This document shows positions 9,705-21,336 of a stretch of 64,000 bases of DNA, piece by piece. The notes below the pieces were generated by a model. The model had not been told where the DNA came from and made no database searches. It saw only the letters and a list, made by a program, of their open reading frames with translations. Origin of the DNA: Rhabdophis nuchalis (lineage: Eukaryota > Chordata > Lepidosauria > Squamata > Natricidae); contig CM077647.1 of NCBI GenBank assembly GCA_039707465.1, positions 42,779,110 through 42,843,109 of the forward strand, written 5' to 3'. Each line of letters starts with the position of its first letter. Within the stretch, counting starts at the first letter, position 1. The translations under genes and the position numbers were made by a program.

Positions 9705-12700
9705 TGATTCGATTTATATACCGCCCTATTTTCACCTAAAAGGGACTCAGGGCGGTGCACAGAAAGATAAAAACCAACAATACATACAAAATATAAAAGA
9801 CAATTAAATTATTAAATCTGTGCTAAAATTTAGATACTATAAAATTAAAACCAATGAATATCAAAATTTAAAATTATACCCTTAGTCTATGTCAGGCCAG
9901 CTAGATGAAAGAAATGTGCTTTTAACATCTGACAGAAGAGGCGTAGGTTCGTGATGGTACGGATATCGGGGGACAGGTTGTTCCAGAGTGCCGGACCCGC
10001 CACAGAGAAGGCTCTTCCTCGGGAGTCGCCAGACAGCATTGACCGGCTGATGGCACTCTGAGGAGGCCCACTCTGTGGGAGTGGACAGGTTGAAGGGAGG
10101 TATGTGGTAGAAGGCGGTCTCTCAAGTAACCAGGACCCGTGCAATGGAACGCTTTGAAGATGGTGACTTACACCTTGAAGCGCACCCGGAAGACCACAGG
10201 CAGCCAGTGCAGCTTGCACAGGAGAGGTGTTACATGGGAGTAACGAGAGACTCCCATAATCGCCCACACGGCCGCATTCTGCACTAGATGGAGTCTCCGG
10301 GTGCACCTCAAGGGGAGCCCCATGTAGAGGGCGTTACAGTAGTCCAGGTGGGAAATAACGAGGGCTTGAGTGACCATGCATAGGGCATCCTGATCTAGAA
10401 AGGGGCGCAACTGGCATATCAGATAAACCTGATAGAAAGCCCCCCTGGCCACGGCAGTCACATGGTCGTCCAAGGGCAGCCATGAATCCAGGAGGACACC
10501 CAAGTTGTGAGCCCTTTCCGTGGGGGCCAATGACTCGCCCTCAATAGCCAGTGATGGAATTAACTGGCTATATCGAGATGCCGGATACCACAGCTACTCG
10601 GTCTTGGACAGGTTGAGTCTGAGTTTGTTCCTCCCCATCCAGACCCGCACGGCCTCAAGACACCGAGACAGCACTTCCACGACATCATTGGGGTGGCCAG
10701 GGGTAGAAATGTACAGCTGAGTGTCATCAGCGTACTGATGGTATTCTACCCCAAAGCCACGGATGATCTCACCCAGCGGCTTCATATAGATGTTAAACAG
10801 GAGGGGTGAGAGGACCGACCCCTGAGGTACCCGACATACAAGGGGCCTCGAGGTCGATCTCTGCCCTCCTGTCAGCACACACTGTGACTGGTCAGAGAGG
10901 TAGGAAGAGAACCACTGCAATACAGTGCCTCTCAATCCCAACCCCTCCAGCCGATGCAATAGGATACCATGGTCAATGGCATCAAAAGCCGCTGAGAGAT
11001 CTAATAGGACCAGGACAGAGGAACAACCCCTGTCTCTGGCCCTCCAGAGATCATCTACCAACGCGACCAATGCCGTCTCCGTGCTGTGCCCAGGACGGAA
11101 GCCGGACTGGCATGGGTCTAGATAAATGGTTTCCTCCAGGTGTCGGGAGAACTGTTGAGCTACCACACTCTCTACAACCTTAGCAAGAAAGCTAAGGTTG
11201 GAGACCGGACGGTAATTAACCAACAATGCTGGGTCCAGAGAAGGCTTCTTGAGGAGGGGTCTCACCACCGCCTCTTTCAAGGTGGCTGGAAGAGACCCCT
11301 CACTCACTATTTCCTCACTCACTCACTATTTCCTGGAGCCAGCCTCCCGGGAGGCCAGTGCTAACCAGGAGGGACACGGGTCCAATAAACATGTGGTAGC
11401 GTTCAGTCATCCCAACAGCCTATCCATGTCATCTGGAGTCACAAAGTCAAATTCTTCCCACAAAATGGTCTCAAGACCTGCCTCCGATTGCCAGCCCGGA
11501 CCAACCTCATTGGAGACCAACTCGCTTTGAATCTGAGCAACGCCGCCCCGAGTCCCTTTGTGGTGAGATGGGAGCGGGTTATAAATGTGAAAAAATAAAC
11601 TTCATCCAGTAGATATTGTCCAAATTCCTCTGCACGACCCTGTAAAGGAGCTTCCCGCGACCCCTGTTGGAGAAGGGAGCGGGTCACTCTAAACAGGGTG
11701 GCAGGGCGGTTATCTGCGGATGCGATAAGGGCGGCAAGATAATTGCGTTTCGCCGCCCTTATCGCTACGAGGTAGGTCCTCAAGTGGGACCTAGCATGTG
11801 TTCAGTCCGATTTGGCACGAGTGGATCTCCAAATGCCCTCCAGGCATCTCTTGCATCTCTTCAATGCCCTCAGCTCCTCAGAGAACCAAGGGGCCAAGGC
11901 AGTTCGGCGATGCATGAGAGGCCGCAAGGGCGCAACCCGGTCCAGGGTCCCGGTGGCCACGTTATTCCAGGCAGCCACCAGGTCCTCAGTCGAGTCGTGG
12001 GTCAGAGTCCCCGGTATTGGCCCAAGCTCCGTCTGGAACCTCTCTGGATCCATCAGGAGCCTGGGGTGGAACCATTGTGGAATATCCCGTTCCACCTCCC
12101 TGCAGTGGGGTGTAGCAGTTGGGACGTCTAGTCGAAGGAGAGAGTGATCTGTCCATGACAGGGGGGTAACCGTTAAATCCCCTAATCCCAGATCACTCCT
12201 CCACTGGCCGGAGATAAAAACAAGATCCAGCGTGTGGCTTCCGGTGTGAGTGGGACCATGAATTACCGTCATGGAGGCCATGAATTCCCGAGCCATCTCA
12301 GAGGTTTCACCTACCCATGGCAGATTAAAGTCCCCCATGACTAATAGCCTGGGGGTCTCAACTGCCATCTCGGCTATCACCTCGAGAAACTCGGGTAGGA
12401 CTGCTGAGATGTAGCAGGGAGCCAGGTACACAATCAGCAAGCCCAACTGCCTCCCAAGGCACCACTTCATACCTAAGGCCTCACACCGGCTATCTGCGGC
12501 GCAGAGGTCTCCCTCGGAGCCAGATTCTCCCTCACAATGACCGCCACCCCCCACCCCTGCCTTGGGCTCATGGCTGATGAAATGCCCGGTAGCTTGGTGG
12601 GCACATTTCCATGAGGGGCACCCCCCCCTTGAGGCCCAGCCAGGTTTCCGTAACACATACCAGGTCCGACTCCCCCTCTAATAACAAATCATGGATGAGG

Positions 12701-13260
12701 GGGGCCTTGTTGATAACGGACCTGGCGTTGCACAACATCAGCCTCGAGCCCAGGCCCTGGGAACTCGGACCTCCTGGGTTGTGAGCAGAGCCATGGAGAT
12801 CAGAGCGCCCAACCTCTTGTAGACAGCGGGTGCGCACTCCCAAGAACTGATATGGTCTCCGGCTCTTGCTATGCCTACCCATCCCATACACTGTCCTGAT
12901 AGAATGGCACTCTGGTTGATTGACCTTCGTACCCCCCCTAACAATGGACCCCACATCCTCCCGGATTATTGGGATTATAGGTTGGCCTGGATATAGAACC
13001 CTGTGGGTTATACCCCCCACCCACCTCCCTAATTTCTATTAACACACCTTCTTCCCCCAAACCCCTTAAAACTCTAACTAAAAAAACCCCTAAAAACCCT
13101 CTAAGCTTCCTCTTCCTCCACCTCTCGGGATTCACCAATCCGTCATTGAGGTGGGCCCTCATTAATGCTGAGAGCCACACCTGCGAGAGAGGGGACTCTC
13201 GCAGGGTGAGGAGGTCAGCTGAGGAATACATAAGTCTGCGTAAGTAATTTTATAGAGGGA
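9705..13260 (-). mobile_element. L2-clade LINE, copy 2, reverse strand
   Basis: The 3' end is at about 9705, with the conserved L2 tail (on the plus strand ACCGCCC … GGGACTCAGGGCGGTGCAC). The RT, endonuclease and N-terminal region run to the MYSSADLLTLRESPL segment near 13231. It is nearly full-length in its coding part but broken in several places. GC-rich DNA from 13.6 to 14.5 kb lies directly 5' of it and could be its leader. That stretch does not resemble the leader beside copy 1. Confidence 0.87.
9887..12660 (-). pseudogene. L2 endonuclease-reverse transcriptase, broken (copy 2)
   Basis: On the minus strand the endonuclease lies at about 12750-11900 ([45 protein letters not shown]). The RT lies at 11322-10594 ([50 protein letters not shown]). 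The C-terminal part lies at 10530-9887 (LGVLLDS, HLDYCNALYMGLPL, FSVAGPALWNNLSPDI, FFHLAGLT). Frames change around 12600, 11750, 11430-11330 and 10560, and again near 10170. The catalytic YADD box survives, but the protein cannot be made as one chain. Confidence 0.88.
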
Positions 13261-13370
13261 TGTGCCACCTAGGAATATGATCTCAAAAATGTCCTGGATC
13301 CGGGGGGGACCAATAGGCCATGCCGGCTCCACCAGACCTGCGAAACATTGACCGAATAGGCTAAGCTCAG

Positions 13371-14560
13371 TCACTAAGGTCTTTCATAGTGTAACAAAGC
13401 TGGTGGGGATGATGGTAAAAAAAGCTGGTCATCATGGATGGCCTAAGAAAGGGCCTGATTGTGCCTCTAGTACTCTCCTATAGTCTCTTCGACCCAGCAG
13501 GTCCGCCTGCAACGGCATCCTCGGCACCCTCAGTAGTTTCCTGGAGCTAAAGGGCCCTGTGAAGATGTTAAACATAGGCCACACAAAAGTCTTGTCCCTA
13601 AAGTGGCAACGATGGAAAAGCCACATCAGGGGAAAATTAGGGCCAAACCGGGTGCCTGTTCAACTGCCCAGCAGGAGATAATGCGAGCCAGCTTCTACAA
13701 AAATATCCACCGCTGCTGGAGCTGGAAATGGTGCCACCGCCGCTGCAGCTGGAAATGGCGGCGGCCTGGGCAGTTGCAAGGGAGGGTAGTCACAAGGGAA
13801 TGTGGCCGTGCGATGACAAAAACGGTGGAGCCAAATGGCAAGGCAACAAGATGGAAGGTGAAGGAAGAGAGGCTGGAAAAAGGCTTGAGAGACAAGGCAG
13901 TGGGACAGGAAATCCGTGGGCGAAACATCAGCGGGCGAAGCGGTGCAGTAACAGCGGCCAAATCAGCAAACAACAAAAGTCGATGAACAGAAGGGAAACG
14001 ACTAGAAGACGAAGCGGCAGTGGAACGAACGGAGAACCAAACGCAAACGGATGACATCAGAAACTAAAGGAGAGGCTGCAAAGTAAAAGTTAATAAAAAC
14101 CACACAGACCACAAGACGATAATGCGGCGAAAGGATGACCAAAGCGGAGCGGTGGCAGCAGGAGCCAAGGTGTCAGGCTGCTCCTAAATGGAATCCACAT
14201 GCCGAATGTCCGCTCCTTTAGATCGTCCACAGGCTGCCGCTACAGATGGAAATGAGCCGCCGACCAAAGCCGTTACAGATGGAATGAGCCCCTGACCAAA
14301 GTGGAGGGGCGGCTGCGGCAGCGGCGGCGGTAACTGCAGGAGCCATGATGTCAGACCGCTCCCAGATGAAATCCGCACGCCGACCATCCGCTCCTTCAAA
14401 CTGTCCACAGGCTGCCGCTACAGATGGCAATGAGCCCCCCTGATGTTGGTGGAGGGCTGGAGGCAGAATTGACCGACCATGCAGAGACGGCGTCCCCAGG
14501 ACAAACCTAGAAGGTCATACCCTCCTAAGGCAGAGCAGTTTCCCGCTTCTCCATCTTAAT
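13371..14560. other. GC-rich stretch upstream of L2 copy 2, no gene
   Basis: No protein family is recognised in either strand. It contains GGAAATGGCGGCGGC (plus strand, about 13752-13766), CpG-rich blocks, and the tandem duplication listed separately. It may be the 5' leader or promoter region of L2 copy 2, or an independent repeat. Confidence 0.35.
14146..14440. repeat. 178-bp tandem duplication, GC-rich
   Basis: Two imperfect units are offset by 178 bp: GGAGCC at 14161 and 14339, and GGCTGCCGCTACAGATGG at 14232 and 14410. Within the first unit, CTACAGATGGAAATGAGCC repeats again about 30 bp later with changes. The layout resembles promoter monomers at the 5' ends of some LINEs. Confidence 0.72.
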
Positions 14561-15845
14561 CACCAGAACTCGACTCAGTGGCCATGGGTGCACTATTTGA
14601 AAGATTTGAGAGACCAGATTAAAAACAGATCGTTATGGAGAAAATTTATCTATGTGTTGCTAGAAATCAAGAGAGACTTGAAGGCCCATATTCAATCAAA
14701 TCAATCTATGTGCAAGTTATGTAAATTTTGCTATGCTTCACTATCTTATTCGGGAGGTTAAGTCAGATGTCCAATGATATGGAGATCGTTTCATACTTAG
14801 CATTGTTTCAGGCTGATGTGGGCATGCTCTCCCTTTTAGTCCCTGATTAGTCTGAGCACTACTGTGCCATCATTGTATTTCTCTAAGGAGCTAAATAGAT
14901 AATGCTGTGCCACTGAGCCATAAAAATTATGCAATAACTCTAGACCAATCAACTAAAATGCTTCAACTTCATGGCCCTTAGTGGACTTAATGCAAGGCTG
15001 AAATAGCAAAACTGTTTACTTTCAGCATTTAATTTTATCTTTCTGTTTGACTTTCGATATTCTTGTTTTCAGGTATCCCACATAAACTCTGCAAATACAT
15101 TCTTTCTCCTGATTAGCTTCTGGTGACCAAGAATGTAGGACCAATAACTCATTGCAAGTCCATGAAATAATAATACTGGTCTTCTAATGGATAATGAACT
15201 CTCAGAGCTCTTTTCATCCATCTTAACATCCTAACCACATAGCTAATTGAGGATCCAAATTGTTGTTTTAACTTTTAGAGATTAATTATAACCCCACATT
15301 TCAAGTACGCTCATTTTGTTCCATATTCTAGATTCTTTCAAGCAGAATAATATTTTAAAATGAATATAGTGGTAGCTCGGTACTTATCATTAATTGATTC
15401 TAGAAGGCACAACAATTAGTAAAAATGATGAGTACCAAACAATAACTAATAAGTAATCTTTTGTTTTGGCCAGAAAGGGTAGTGAGTCATGAGACCACTA
15501 ATCCCAACCAGTTCTAGGTTGCATGTTGAGTACCAAACAGATTAGTATTGGGATAAAATTTTCACATCAAAATGTTTTGAGTACAAAATTTGGCAAGTTT
15601 CAAAGCAGTCAAGTTCCAAGCTTCCATTGTAAATAAATGCATTCAATTCAAGTGCAAAACTCTGTTTCCTTGAGGGTATCTTACTATCCCACAAAGTCAG
15701 ATACAATGAACATACTCCAATCTCTTCCATGAAATGTTCCATCTAGTAAGACCTAGATAGTCTATCTTTTCCATAGAAGCCCAAGCCCTCTGGGATCCAG
15801 CAGTTTCTCACACTCTTGTAGACTTTTAGATAGCTATAACATACA
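14561..15845. other. AT-rich intergenic DNA; decayed repeat at ~15367-15600
   Basis: No gene is seen. The segment starting GTAGCTCGGTACTTATCATT resembles a decayed interspersed repeat built on TCGGTAC/GAGTACCAAAC motifs, but I cannot classify it. Confidence 0.4.
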
Positions 15846-16261
15846 TCCTCACGGCCGATTCGCTCCCACAGAGAGGGACTTCTCCGGGTGCCGTCCACTA
15901 GACTTTGTCAGCGGGCGACGCCCAGGGGAAGGGCTCTCTCTGTGGCGGGCCCAGCCCTCTGGAACAACCTTCCCCCCGACATTAGAACGACCACGGACTT
16001 CCGCTCCTTCCATCTAAAACTAAAAACACATCTTTTCTGCTTGGCCGGCCTAGAGTAGTCTCTCTCTATGGGGTTTTAGTTGTTTTAACTGGGAATTTTA
16101 GTATGTTAATGCGGTATTTTAGCACAGGTATATGTTTAATTTGTTTTTAATGTGTTTGTATATTTATTGTTTTAGTTTTCCCTGTGCACCGCTCCGAGTC
16201 CCTATGGGGAGAGATGCGGTCAACAAATTAAAATTATTATTATTATTATTATTATTATTAT
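15846..16261 (+). mobile_element. L2-clade LINE 3' fragment with (ATT)n tail
   Basis: Plus-strand C-terminus and 3' UTR of the same L2 family. The peptide blocks are REGLLRVPSTRLCQRAT-like, then ALWNNLPPDIRTTTDFRSF-like, ending at a stop near 16056. The conserved tail GTGCACCGCTCCGAGTCCC and an (ATT)n run (about 16222-16260) follow. It is severely 5'-truncated. Confidence 0.9.
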
Positions 16262-18130
16262 AAAGAATTGACTCTTAGAACAGTACCTGCAATGAAGTAC
16301 AAGATTAATATGATGTAGATAGTCACCTTATCTGAGTCAGCATATATAATCTGGCTACTATAGGAGTAATTTAGAAAGTCATTGCAATTTTAAAATCACT
16401 TTTACGTTTATACTTTTTAATGGGTATTTAATATTCTCACAAAGCAGCAACTATTTGCTTGTTTATGAACAATTTATATATTTTTTCCATCATCAAGGTC
16501 GCTATAAGAAGACATGATCATTATTGAATGACCATTAGGAACTTTCTTATTAGCTTCATTCCATAATTGCCAAAGTCCTATGGATCTCACATATATGTAT
16601 AGTATTTTTTTCTATAACCTGCAAGTTTCCACATTAGGGAGCTTTCTTTAATTCAAGATCAGCATGATTGGAATTGTATTTAAAAAGCTCTGAAGAAACC
16701 TGCTTTAAAAATATGTTAGTGGAAAATTGATGATATGAACTGTGTGACTGTAGCCCAAACTAGCTTTTCATTAATATTCTTTTAACATTCAATTTTCAAT
16801 CTGAAACAAGCTCTCTCTCCTTGGTTTGCAATAGATAATATTTGAGAAATCCTTGTTATTTTTCATGTTTCCACAGTTCCAACTGGAGCCTAAGTGGAAC
16901 TATATGGTTTGATTATGAGAAATTTTGAGCAACTAAAATAGATTTTTAGCACTATTTTAAAAGCTGATCGTAATGGTGCCTGGCATCATTACTATCCAAA
17001 GTACCACCCAAAGGCCCTTACTTTTATTTTGATCAAATTAGCAAAGAAGTTTGCTTTTATTTTGATCAAATTTATCAAAAAAACACAAAAGAGAAAGATT
17101 TCTATACCAATTCTTAAATTGTGAACAAGGTTGGATAAAGGCACTCGTTTTCTGTAATTTATTGAAGGCTTTATTACAACCTTGCTTAACTTGGACAACT
17201 TCCAGATATATGCACATCAATTCCCAGAATGTTCTACCATCAAGACCATTGACAAGTATTGCAATAGTTGATATCTACATATCTGAAAATCCTATAGATT
17301 AAAGAAAAGTGGCTTTAAAATAACCAACAGTGTGCATAGGTCTGGCACAGTATAGTCCTTGTATTGATACATGATTTATTAGAATAGATCCATTTATTTA
17401 TATATTTATATTTTTTGTTTATTTATTTATTTCTGCCTTCATTATTTTGACAAACAATTGGAGGTGGTAAATATATTCAACTTTCTCCTCCTATTTTCCT
17501 CACAATAAACAACCGCCTAAGATGACTTGGGCTGAGAGAGTGACTGGGCTTTAAAAAGAAAAAATACCTGTTTTAAAATCAACCTCTGGTATGAGAAAGG
17601 AACTTTCTCCAAATCATTCAGTGACCTGCATCTGGGGGCTCGGTTCATGATTCAATATCTTAATCACCAATTTTATGAAAGTACAGGATTATAGAAGTAA
17701 ATGCTGCCCCATATTTTAAAGCAGCAAGTAATGTGTTTAATATTTTCATTTTAAAGCCCAAATCCTCAACTGAACTCTGTTCAATCGCAATGGATGGGCC
17801 TGTTTGCTTCATCAATGGAAATCTGTTATTGCATATATTATCATTGATCCTACATTAGCCAACCAAATTAGCCTTTTCCAATCTAACGAGTTCAGTGAAC
17901 TCACTAGAAATTCTGGGACTACACTAATGGGTGTCAGATTGAGAAAGGGTAAGCAGTTGCAACAAACAGGAGCAACAATCACCCTAACTATTGCAAATTC
18001 TTGCATTCTTGATGTGATATCTTTAATTGTGTGTGTGTGAGAGAGGGGGGGGAGGGGGTAGAGGGGGAGTGAGGACTGAATACCATTGTACTTAAGTACC
18101 CAACCTTAAAATAGTTTAACTATCTGCGTG
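16262..18130. other. AT-rich DNA, nothing recognised
   Basis: I see no coding gene or clear repeat beyond short T- and A-rich runs and a G-rich purine run near 18040-18072. A weak resemblance to foldback-repeat sequence (CCCAGAATG near 17223) is too decayed to call. Confidence 0.4.
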
Positions 18131-18134
18131 CACA

Positions 18135-18660
18135 AACTTTTTTAGCGTTTTGGCAAAGATTAATTAATTAAGTCTTAGTAAGACCACACTTAGAATACTG
18201 CATCCAGTTTTGGTCACCATATTATAAAAAATCGTTAAGACTCAGGAAAGAGTCCAGAAAAGAGCAACAAAGATAAATAGGGGGGGTCTGAGGCTAAGCA
18301 TATGAAGACTGGCTACAGGAAATGGATATGTCTAGTCTAGTAAAGATAAGTACTAAGGGTGATATGACAGCCCTCCAATATGTGAGGTGCTGCCACAAAG
18401 AACTGGAGGTCTATTTTCCAAAGTACCAGAAGGCAAGAGAAGAAACTAATCAAGGAAAGAAGCAACCCAGAACTAAGAAAATATTTTCTAGCAGTGAGAA
18501 CAATTAACCACTAAAATAGCTTGCCTTAAGAAATTGTGGGTGTTCCATCACTGGAGGCTTTTAAGAAGAGACTTGACAGCCACTAGTCTGGAATGAAAGC
18601 AGGGGGTTGGACTACAAGACTTTCAAGGTCCCTTTCAATTCTGTTTTATTGAGAGAATGC
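18135..18660 (+). mobile_element. CR1 LINE 3' fragment, decayed
   Basis: Plus-strand translation near 18180 gives TRPHLEYCIQFW, a CR1 ORF2 hallmark. It continues through a KESRKEQQR-type segment and a C-terminal stretch to the 3' UTR, which ends GTTGGACTACAAGACTTTCA and CCTTTCAATTCTG. Several stops and frame shifts mark it as old. Confidence 0.8.
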
Positions 18661-19055
18661 CCAATTATGATAATAGTATTGTTCCCTGAAACATTAAAAT
18701 TCGCAGACCTGGGACTGCTGAGACTTTGGATTTCAGATTTTGGCATAGTGCTAACATTTATTTTTAACATTAATATGCTGGGTAAGGCATGATTTTGGGG
18801 GATGAAGCATTGTTTTGATGTGTAATAACTTATACAATACTGGGAACATTATTTAAACCAGTGAAAATGACAATGATTGTCTATAACTCAAACACCAAAT
18901 AGAATACTAACTTATGTAGAAATTACACCATTTAGAATAAGGAGCTGAGAAACATAAAATGTAAATGATTAAAGACATCTTTATCAAGAGCCCCATCTCT
19001 CTGCATCACAGATGCTAAGAAGCACTGTGGCTGTTTTAAAAAGAGAGGAAAATAC

Positions 19056-19057
19056 TA

Positions 19058-19135
<78 letters not shown>

Positions 19136-19136
19136 G
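19056..19136. repeat. (ATT)n microsatellite
   Basis: About 26 nearly perfect ATT/TTA units, not adjacent to an L2 tail. Confidence 0.97.
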
Positions 19137-19927
19137 TAATATAATATTAACTATAAGCATATATTTAATATTTAAATCAATATGATTTATATACATTGCT
19201 TCATAATTCTTACAACATCCCTGTAACACATTTTGAACATATTTTGAATTGTTTCATTCAACCTCAACTAGAAACTAATTTCTTCCCAGTGATTTCCATT
19301 AAGTGAGGAAAATTGGATAGCTCCAGAAATATTACTTACATCAGGAGCTTATATTTTGGCATTATCTTAATTTCAGAGTTCTATTAAAACTCATAGCAAT
19401 ACAGTGAATTGCTACACAGAATTACTGCAATGAGAATTATGCTGCTTCTACTACAGATGCAATGGGTTTCTGGCTTCAGATTCCAATTATATGGTAAAAA
19501 ATTTACTAAATGATTTTATGGACTGTAATTTTGCATTTCTGTTGGGGTTTAGCCTATAACATCCTTAGGAAGTAGGTTAGAAATAAAAATAAAGTCTCCG
19601 TCAAATCAATTTTGATTCACGGTGACTCCATATAAATTGTTTCTCACTGGCTTATTCAGGATTTTTGCATGTGTGTAACTTTCCTCTTCATTCAGAAATT
19701 CCTCTTCATAAGTTAGCTTCTGGACCCAACAAGGCAATTATGCCATTTGCTACATATAGCTTACTGTTTATTCACTGGATTCATACCGAACATGAGCATC
19801 TCCCATTATTTGACCATCAAAATTACAGCAAAGTTGATCAAAAGATATAGAGTGGTTAGTAGTTACTCAAACAATTTCCATAGCCAAATCAATTCCATGG
19901 ATTTAAGGTCTCCCTAATCTTCATCTA

Positions 19928-20256
19928 GGGAGGCAATGGCTCAGTGGCTAAAATGCTGAGTTTGTCTATCGAAAGGTCGGCAGTTAGGTGGTTCGAATTC
20001 CTAGCGTCGCATAACTGAGTGAGCTCCTGTTACTTGTTCCAGCTTTTGTCAACCTAGGAGATCAAAAGCATGTAAAAATGCAAGTAGAAAAATAGGAACC
20101 ACCTTTGGTGGGAAGGTAACAGCATTCTGTGCTACCTTGGCGTTTATTCATGCCAGCCAGATGATCATGGAGACATCTTCGGAAAGTGCTGGCTCTTCGG
20201 CTCTGAAATGGAGTCGGGAATGACAAGCACTTTTGTGTGATTGGAACCTTTACCTT
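19928..20256 (+). mobile_element. tRNA-derived SINE with BovB-type end (Sauria-SINE-like)
   Basis: The head is tRNA-like, with A-box-like TGGCTCAGTGGCTAAAATGC and B-box-like GGTTCGAATTC. The body follows (GGTAACAGCATTCTGTGC … GCTGGCTCTTCGGCTCTG). The 3' end GAGTCGGGAATGACAAGCAC … CCTTTACCTTTA is the kind shared with BovB LINEs. A perfect 13-bp target duplication TAATCTTCATCTA flanks it (19915-19927 and 20257-20269), proving retroposition. It would be transcribed by Pol III and mobilised by BovB enzymes; no BovB copy is visible in this window. Confidence 0.92.
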
Positions 20257-20269
20257 TAATCTTCATCTA

Positions 20270-21336
20270 CATATTGCTTTAAAATACCTAATTGGCAGAC
20301 AGGGAAATTTGAAAACAATTGAAGAATTGGCAGAAAAAAACATACTTCCAAATCAAAACTAAATACAATAATGATACTAAATTATATAACATTGAAACAG
20401 AATCACATGAATTGGACAAAATTATTCAAAGCCCAGATAGAAAGATGATTGGGAGAATACATAAATTTCTCCTGAAGTATAAAATGGAAGAGGAAATTGT
20501 GAAAGGACAAATGATAAAATGGGCGCATAACTTTGGCTATAATATTGAATTAGACAAATGGGGAAAAAAATTGGGGAACAAACTTAAAAATGACATCAGT
20601 TGCATACAAGGAAAATCAGTACAAAATGTTTTATAGTTGACATCTGGCACCAACAAGGTTAGCAAAAATTTCAACAAATATCTCCCCAAAATGCTGGAAA
20701 TGTGAATCAATACATGGAACATATTACCACCTATGGTGGACCTGTAAGGAGACCAAAATTTTTTGGAAAAGGATCAAAAATTTGCTGAAGGCAATAACAG
20801 GAGTTAAAATATAATGGAAATCTGAAGTCTTCCTATTAGGAATAGTGTCTGCGAAATATAAAAAAGAAATCCAGTATTTAATAATACATATAATTATGGC
20901 GGCAAGGATTGCCTTTGCCCAGAAATGGAAAAATAAACTAACTCCAAGTGAAGATGAAATAATAAGAAATGTTATGGATTGTGCTGAAATGGACAAATTA
21001 ACTAAAGAAATCCAGGGAAAAGAAGAATCAGAATTCTACCAGATATGGGATAAATGGTATAGGTGGATGGAGGAAAGAAACAAGAACCAATGAAGGAATA
21101 CAGCAAAACTTAAAAACAATAGTTATGAGTAAAATAAGAGGGTTTAGAATGGTGAAATCCAAATGAAATATAACAGAAGGGGAAACAATATAAGATGAGT
21201 GGCTTCGATTAACAATTGCTATTAGAAAGAACAGGAAGTTCCTGTTCATATTGTATGGTGTAAATGTAGTGTATGTTTAAGTTTTGTGTGAGTGTTTTTT
21301 ACATGTTTGTAAATAAAATTTGTTTAAAAAAAATAC
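20270..21336 (+). mobile_element. L1 LINE 3' fragment with poly(A)
   Basis: 5'-truncated L1. The end of ORF2 is followed by about 240 bp of 3' UTR, an AATAAA at about 21311 and a short A-run near 21325-21334. It begins immediately at the right duplication of the SINE. Confidence 0.85.
20285..21093 (+). pseudogene. L1 ORF2 C-terminal domain, broken
   Basis: The reading begins GNLKTIEELAEKN and continues through the open frame 20319-20636. The cysteine-rich L1 ORF2 signature follows, decoded near 20695-20750 as CWKCESIHGTYYHLWWTCKE. The last part is the open frame 20845-21093, containing IAFAQKWKNKLTPSEDEII and ending YRWMEERNKNQ. Stops and at least two frame changes lie between the blocks. 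It is only the region after the reverse transcriptase; endonuclease and RT are absent. Confidence 0.82.

Noticed and set aside
19928..20010. Functional tRNA gene
   Set aside because: It is the tRNA-derived head of a SINE with a 13-bp target duplication.
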